Part shown: positions 62,247-64,000 of the stretch, piece after piece | Layout of the letters: each line of letters starts with the position of its first letter | How positions within the stretch are numbered: position 1 is the first letter of the stretch | Source of the DNA: Pseudomonadota bacterium | Lineage (GTDB): Bacteria > Pseudomonadota > Alphaproteobacteria > Rhizobiales > Xanthobacteraceae | Direction: 5' to 3' | Assembly: GCA_023386885.1 (NCBI GenBank) | Contig: JAEWIX010000025.1 | Coordinates: 124,001-188,000 of the forward strand | Length of the DNA stretch: 64,000 bases | Translations under genes and position numbers: made by a program | The notes under the pieces: model-generated | What the model saw: the letters and a program-made list of their open reading frames with translations, nothing else | The model's database searches: none | Told to the model about the DNA's origin: nothing

Positions 62247-64000
62247 ATGAAGCCGGTCTGGATCATCATCGCCTTGGGGTTCGGTGTTCGAGCGAACACG
62301 GTATTGGCCGCCGACCTGCCGGCGACGTCCCCGGTCAAAGCCGCCCCATTTCAAACCGCCTTCGATTGGAGCGGACTTTACGTCGGCGCGCATACCGGCT
62401 TCGGCCAGGGACGATCCTCCGCGACGCTAACCGACCCGGCCACGGCGACGGCCGGCCATACATTCGGTGGCACAATCGGCGGCGTGCAGGCCGGTTACAA
62501 TTATGTGTTGCCATCCGGTGTGGTGCTCGGCGTCGAGGCAGATTTCACCTTCCCCAACTATCTGGATTCCAACTCCGCCATGTCGATGCTGACGTCGGCC
62601 CGCTCCGACATCACCGAAAGGCTCGACTACATCGGCACAGCGCGCGGCCGCCTTGGCGTCATCAACGGCAACTGGCTTGCTTACGTCACAGGCGGCCTTG
62701 CCTGGAGCGGTACGCGCTACATCAACACGACATCATCGGGAGAAGAGGAGAAGCGGCTTCATTCCCGGACAGGTTGGGTCGCCGGCGCTGGCGTCGAATA
62801 TGCTTTCGCGCCGCATTGGTCAGCGCGATTAGAGTATCTCTACAGTCAGCCCGGCAGCGCCAACGTGGCCTTTGCGTCCGGCGCGCACTACACGTCAACA
62901 AGCGATTTCCAATCGCTGCGCATCGGCCTCAATCGCAAGATCGGCGGACTCGAGCCCGGCCTGTCATCGCCGGCGAGCTGGATCGAACCGGAATCCGATC
63001 GCTGGGAAATTCACGGCCAGACCACCTATCTCGCGCAAGGCCACCCGACTTTTCGCGCGCCCTACTCCGGCCCGAACAGCCTGATGCCGAACGCGCAGAT
63101 GAAGGCAACCTGGAGCAACAGCCTGTTCCTCAACGCCCGGCTGTGGGACGGCGGCGAGGTCTATTACAATCCCGAACTGGCGCAGGGCTTCGGCCTCAGC
63201 GATACCGTCGGCGTGGGCGGGTTTCCCAGCGGCGAAGCGCAAAAATCCGATTTCCCCTACCCGCACTACAACACCTCGCGGCTGTTCGTACGACAGACAT
63301 TCGGCTTCGGCGGCGAACAGGAAGAACTCGTCAGCGGACCGACGCAGCTCGCCGGCAAGGTGGACGTCTCACGATTGACCGTTCAGGCCGGCAAATTTGC
63401 GGTCACCGATGTCTTCGACGGCAACGCTTATGCCAAGGACCCCCGCCGCGATTTCATGAACTGGGCGATGTGGGCGCCGGGCGCGTTTGATTATTCGGCG
63501 GATAAGGTCGGCCTCACCTACGGCGCCTCCGCCGAGCTCAATCAGAGGCGCTGGGCGCTGCGCGCCGGCTATTTCCTAATGGATGCGGAAGCCAATTCCA
63601 ACAATTTCGACATGCGTATCTTCCAGCGCGGCCAATACGTGGTCGAACTGGAGACGCGCTATTCGTTGTTCGGGCAACCCGGCAAGCTGCGCACCATCGG
63701 CTGGCTCAACAGCGCCTATTCCGGCAGCTATCGCGAGACGCTGGCAAACCCCGCCCTCAACCTCGACATCGCTCAGACCCGGCAAGGCCGCATCAAGTAC
63801 GGTTACGTCCTCAATCTCGAACAAGCCTTGACGGATGACATCGGCCTGTTCGGGCGCTGGAGTTGGAACGACGGCAGGACCGAGATCATGGCGTTCACCG
63901 ACATCGACGCCAGCCTGTCGCTTGGCGCCTCGATCAAGGGGACGCGATGGGGCCGCCCCGACGACGTCGTCGGACTCGGTGGCGCCGTCAACGCGCTGTC
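62247..64000 (+). CDS. Outer-membrane protein: N-terminal Omp25-like barrel fused to OprB-type carbohydrate porin, 3' end missing
   Basis: The frame runs from the ATG at 62247 to the right edge (584 codons visible, no stop). A signal peptide 'MKPVWIIIALGFGVRANTVL' ends near 'AAD'. Residues about 28-232 form an eight-stranded barrel as in rhizobial Omp25/Omp31 ('FDWSGLYVGAHTGFGQG', 'TFGGTIGGVQAGYNYVLPSG', 'GWVAGAGVEYAFAPHWSARL'). From about 245 the OprB porin begins ('RWEIHGQTTYLAQGHPTFRA', 'VTDVFDGNAYAKDPRRDFMN'). The fusion probably gives an outer-membrane sugar channel. Long rightward frames elsewhere in this span are out-of-frame. Confidence 0.85.
   Translation, partial: MKPVWIIIALGFGVRANTVLAADLPATSPVKAAPFQTAFDWSGLYVGAHTGFGQGRSSATLTDPATATAGHTFGGTIGGVQAGYNYVLPSGVVLGVEADFTFPNYLDSNSAMSMLTSARSDITERLDYIGTARGRLGVINGNWLAYVTGGLAWSGTRYINTTSSGEEEKRLHSRTGWVAGAGVEYAFAPHWSARLEYLYSQPGSANVAFASGAHYTSTSDFQSLRIGLNRKIGGLEPGLSSPASWIEPESDRWEIHGQTTYLAQGHPTFRAPYSGPNSLMPNAQMKATWSNSLFLNARLWDGGEVYYNPELAQGFGLSDTVGVGGFPSGEAQKSDFPYPHYNTSRLFVRQTFGFGGEQEELVSGPTQLAGKVDVSRLTVQAGKFAVTDVFDGNAYAKDPRRDFMNWAMWAPGAFDYSADKVGLTYGASAELNQRRWALRAGYFLMDAEANSNNFDMRIFQRGQYVVELETRYSLFGQPGKLRTIGWLNSAYSGSYRETLANPALNLDIAQTRQGRIKYGYVLNLEQALTDDIGLFGRWSWNDGRTEIMAFTDIDASLSLGASIKGTRWGRPDDVVGLGGAVNAL

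Noticed and set aside
61958..63490. Rightward open frame of 510 codons
   Set aside because: It runs in another frame over the outer-membrane protein, whose frame has a signal peptide and barrel motifs; this one is Arg-rich and has none.
1..64000. CRISPR array, rRNA operon or complete insertion sequence
   Set aside because: No regularly spaced direct repeats, rRNA signature or transposase frame was seen anywhere in the window.

Overview
The window is high-GC DNA from an alphaproteobacterium. The linked housekeeping block rpmH-rnpA-yidC-engB-argB-(HAD)-dapD-dapE and truA-fmt-def / recR-ybaB-dnaX-ffs, the FixJ-like response regulators, and 'CCCGAAAA...TTTTCGG' intergenic palindromes point to the Bradyrhizobium / Rhodopseudomonas / Afipia group. 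This assignment is an inference from gene order and protein character; no species is claimed.

Layout. (1) 1-14418, all leftward: a catabolic block of about 13 genes: acyl-CoA dehydrogenase, NDP-forming acyl-CoA synthetase, two copies of a pair (small SCP2-like protein plus alpha/beta hydrolase), a solitary periplasmic binding protein, two 3-hydroxyisobutyrate-dehydrogenase-type enzymes, MmgE/PrpD, two aldehyde dehydrogenases and a TcuA-type flavoprotein. A divergent LysR regulator (14515) and a flavin monooxygenase (15563) follow. A 16-base element (14/16 identical) lies in front of both, so one LysR may control the whole set. The substrate is not identified. (2) 17.4-18.7 kb: terminator, palindromic repeat and a PRISE-type enone reductase. 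(3) 19.2-32.4 kb: a signalling and redox region with two FixJ-like regulators, a stand-alone receiver, an ECF sigma factor, an AraC regulator, a chloroperoxidase-type hydrolase, an NDH-2-like flavoprotein, an SDR, a metallo-beta-lactamase-fold hydrolase and a membrane histidine kinase with eight tandem PAS units. Both two-component loci carry the same 18 bases, including a perfect palindrome, upstream of the first gene. (4) 32.5-35.3 kb: a decayed junction with a LysR fragment, two tiny membrane proteins (one is KdpF), a kdpA that loses its C-terminal quarter, an HTH protein and tRNA-Arg(ACG). kdpB and kdpC are absent. (5) 35.6-56.7 kb: conserved core: histidine kinase, ribosome/RNase P/insertase genes, arginine and lysine biosynthesis, tRNA modification and formylation, deformylase, RmuC, RecR-YbaB-DnaX, SRP RNA, HIT, NudC, a PfkB kinase and an Lrp regulator. 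(6) 56.7-64 kb: a two-domain Inh-type secreted protein, a leftward ABC importer operon ending in a D-2-hydroxyacid dehydrogenase, a divergent creatininase-family hydrolase, and a large outer-membrane protein that runs off the right edge.

Starts were chosen from ribosome-binding sites, ATGA/GTGA overlaps and family boundaries. Protein calls rest on reading motifs by eye; no database search was run.
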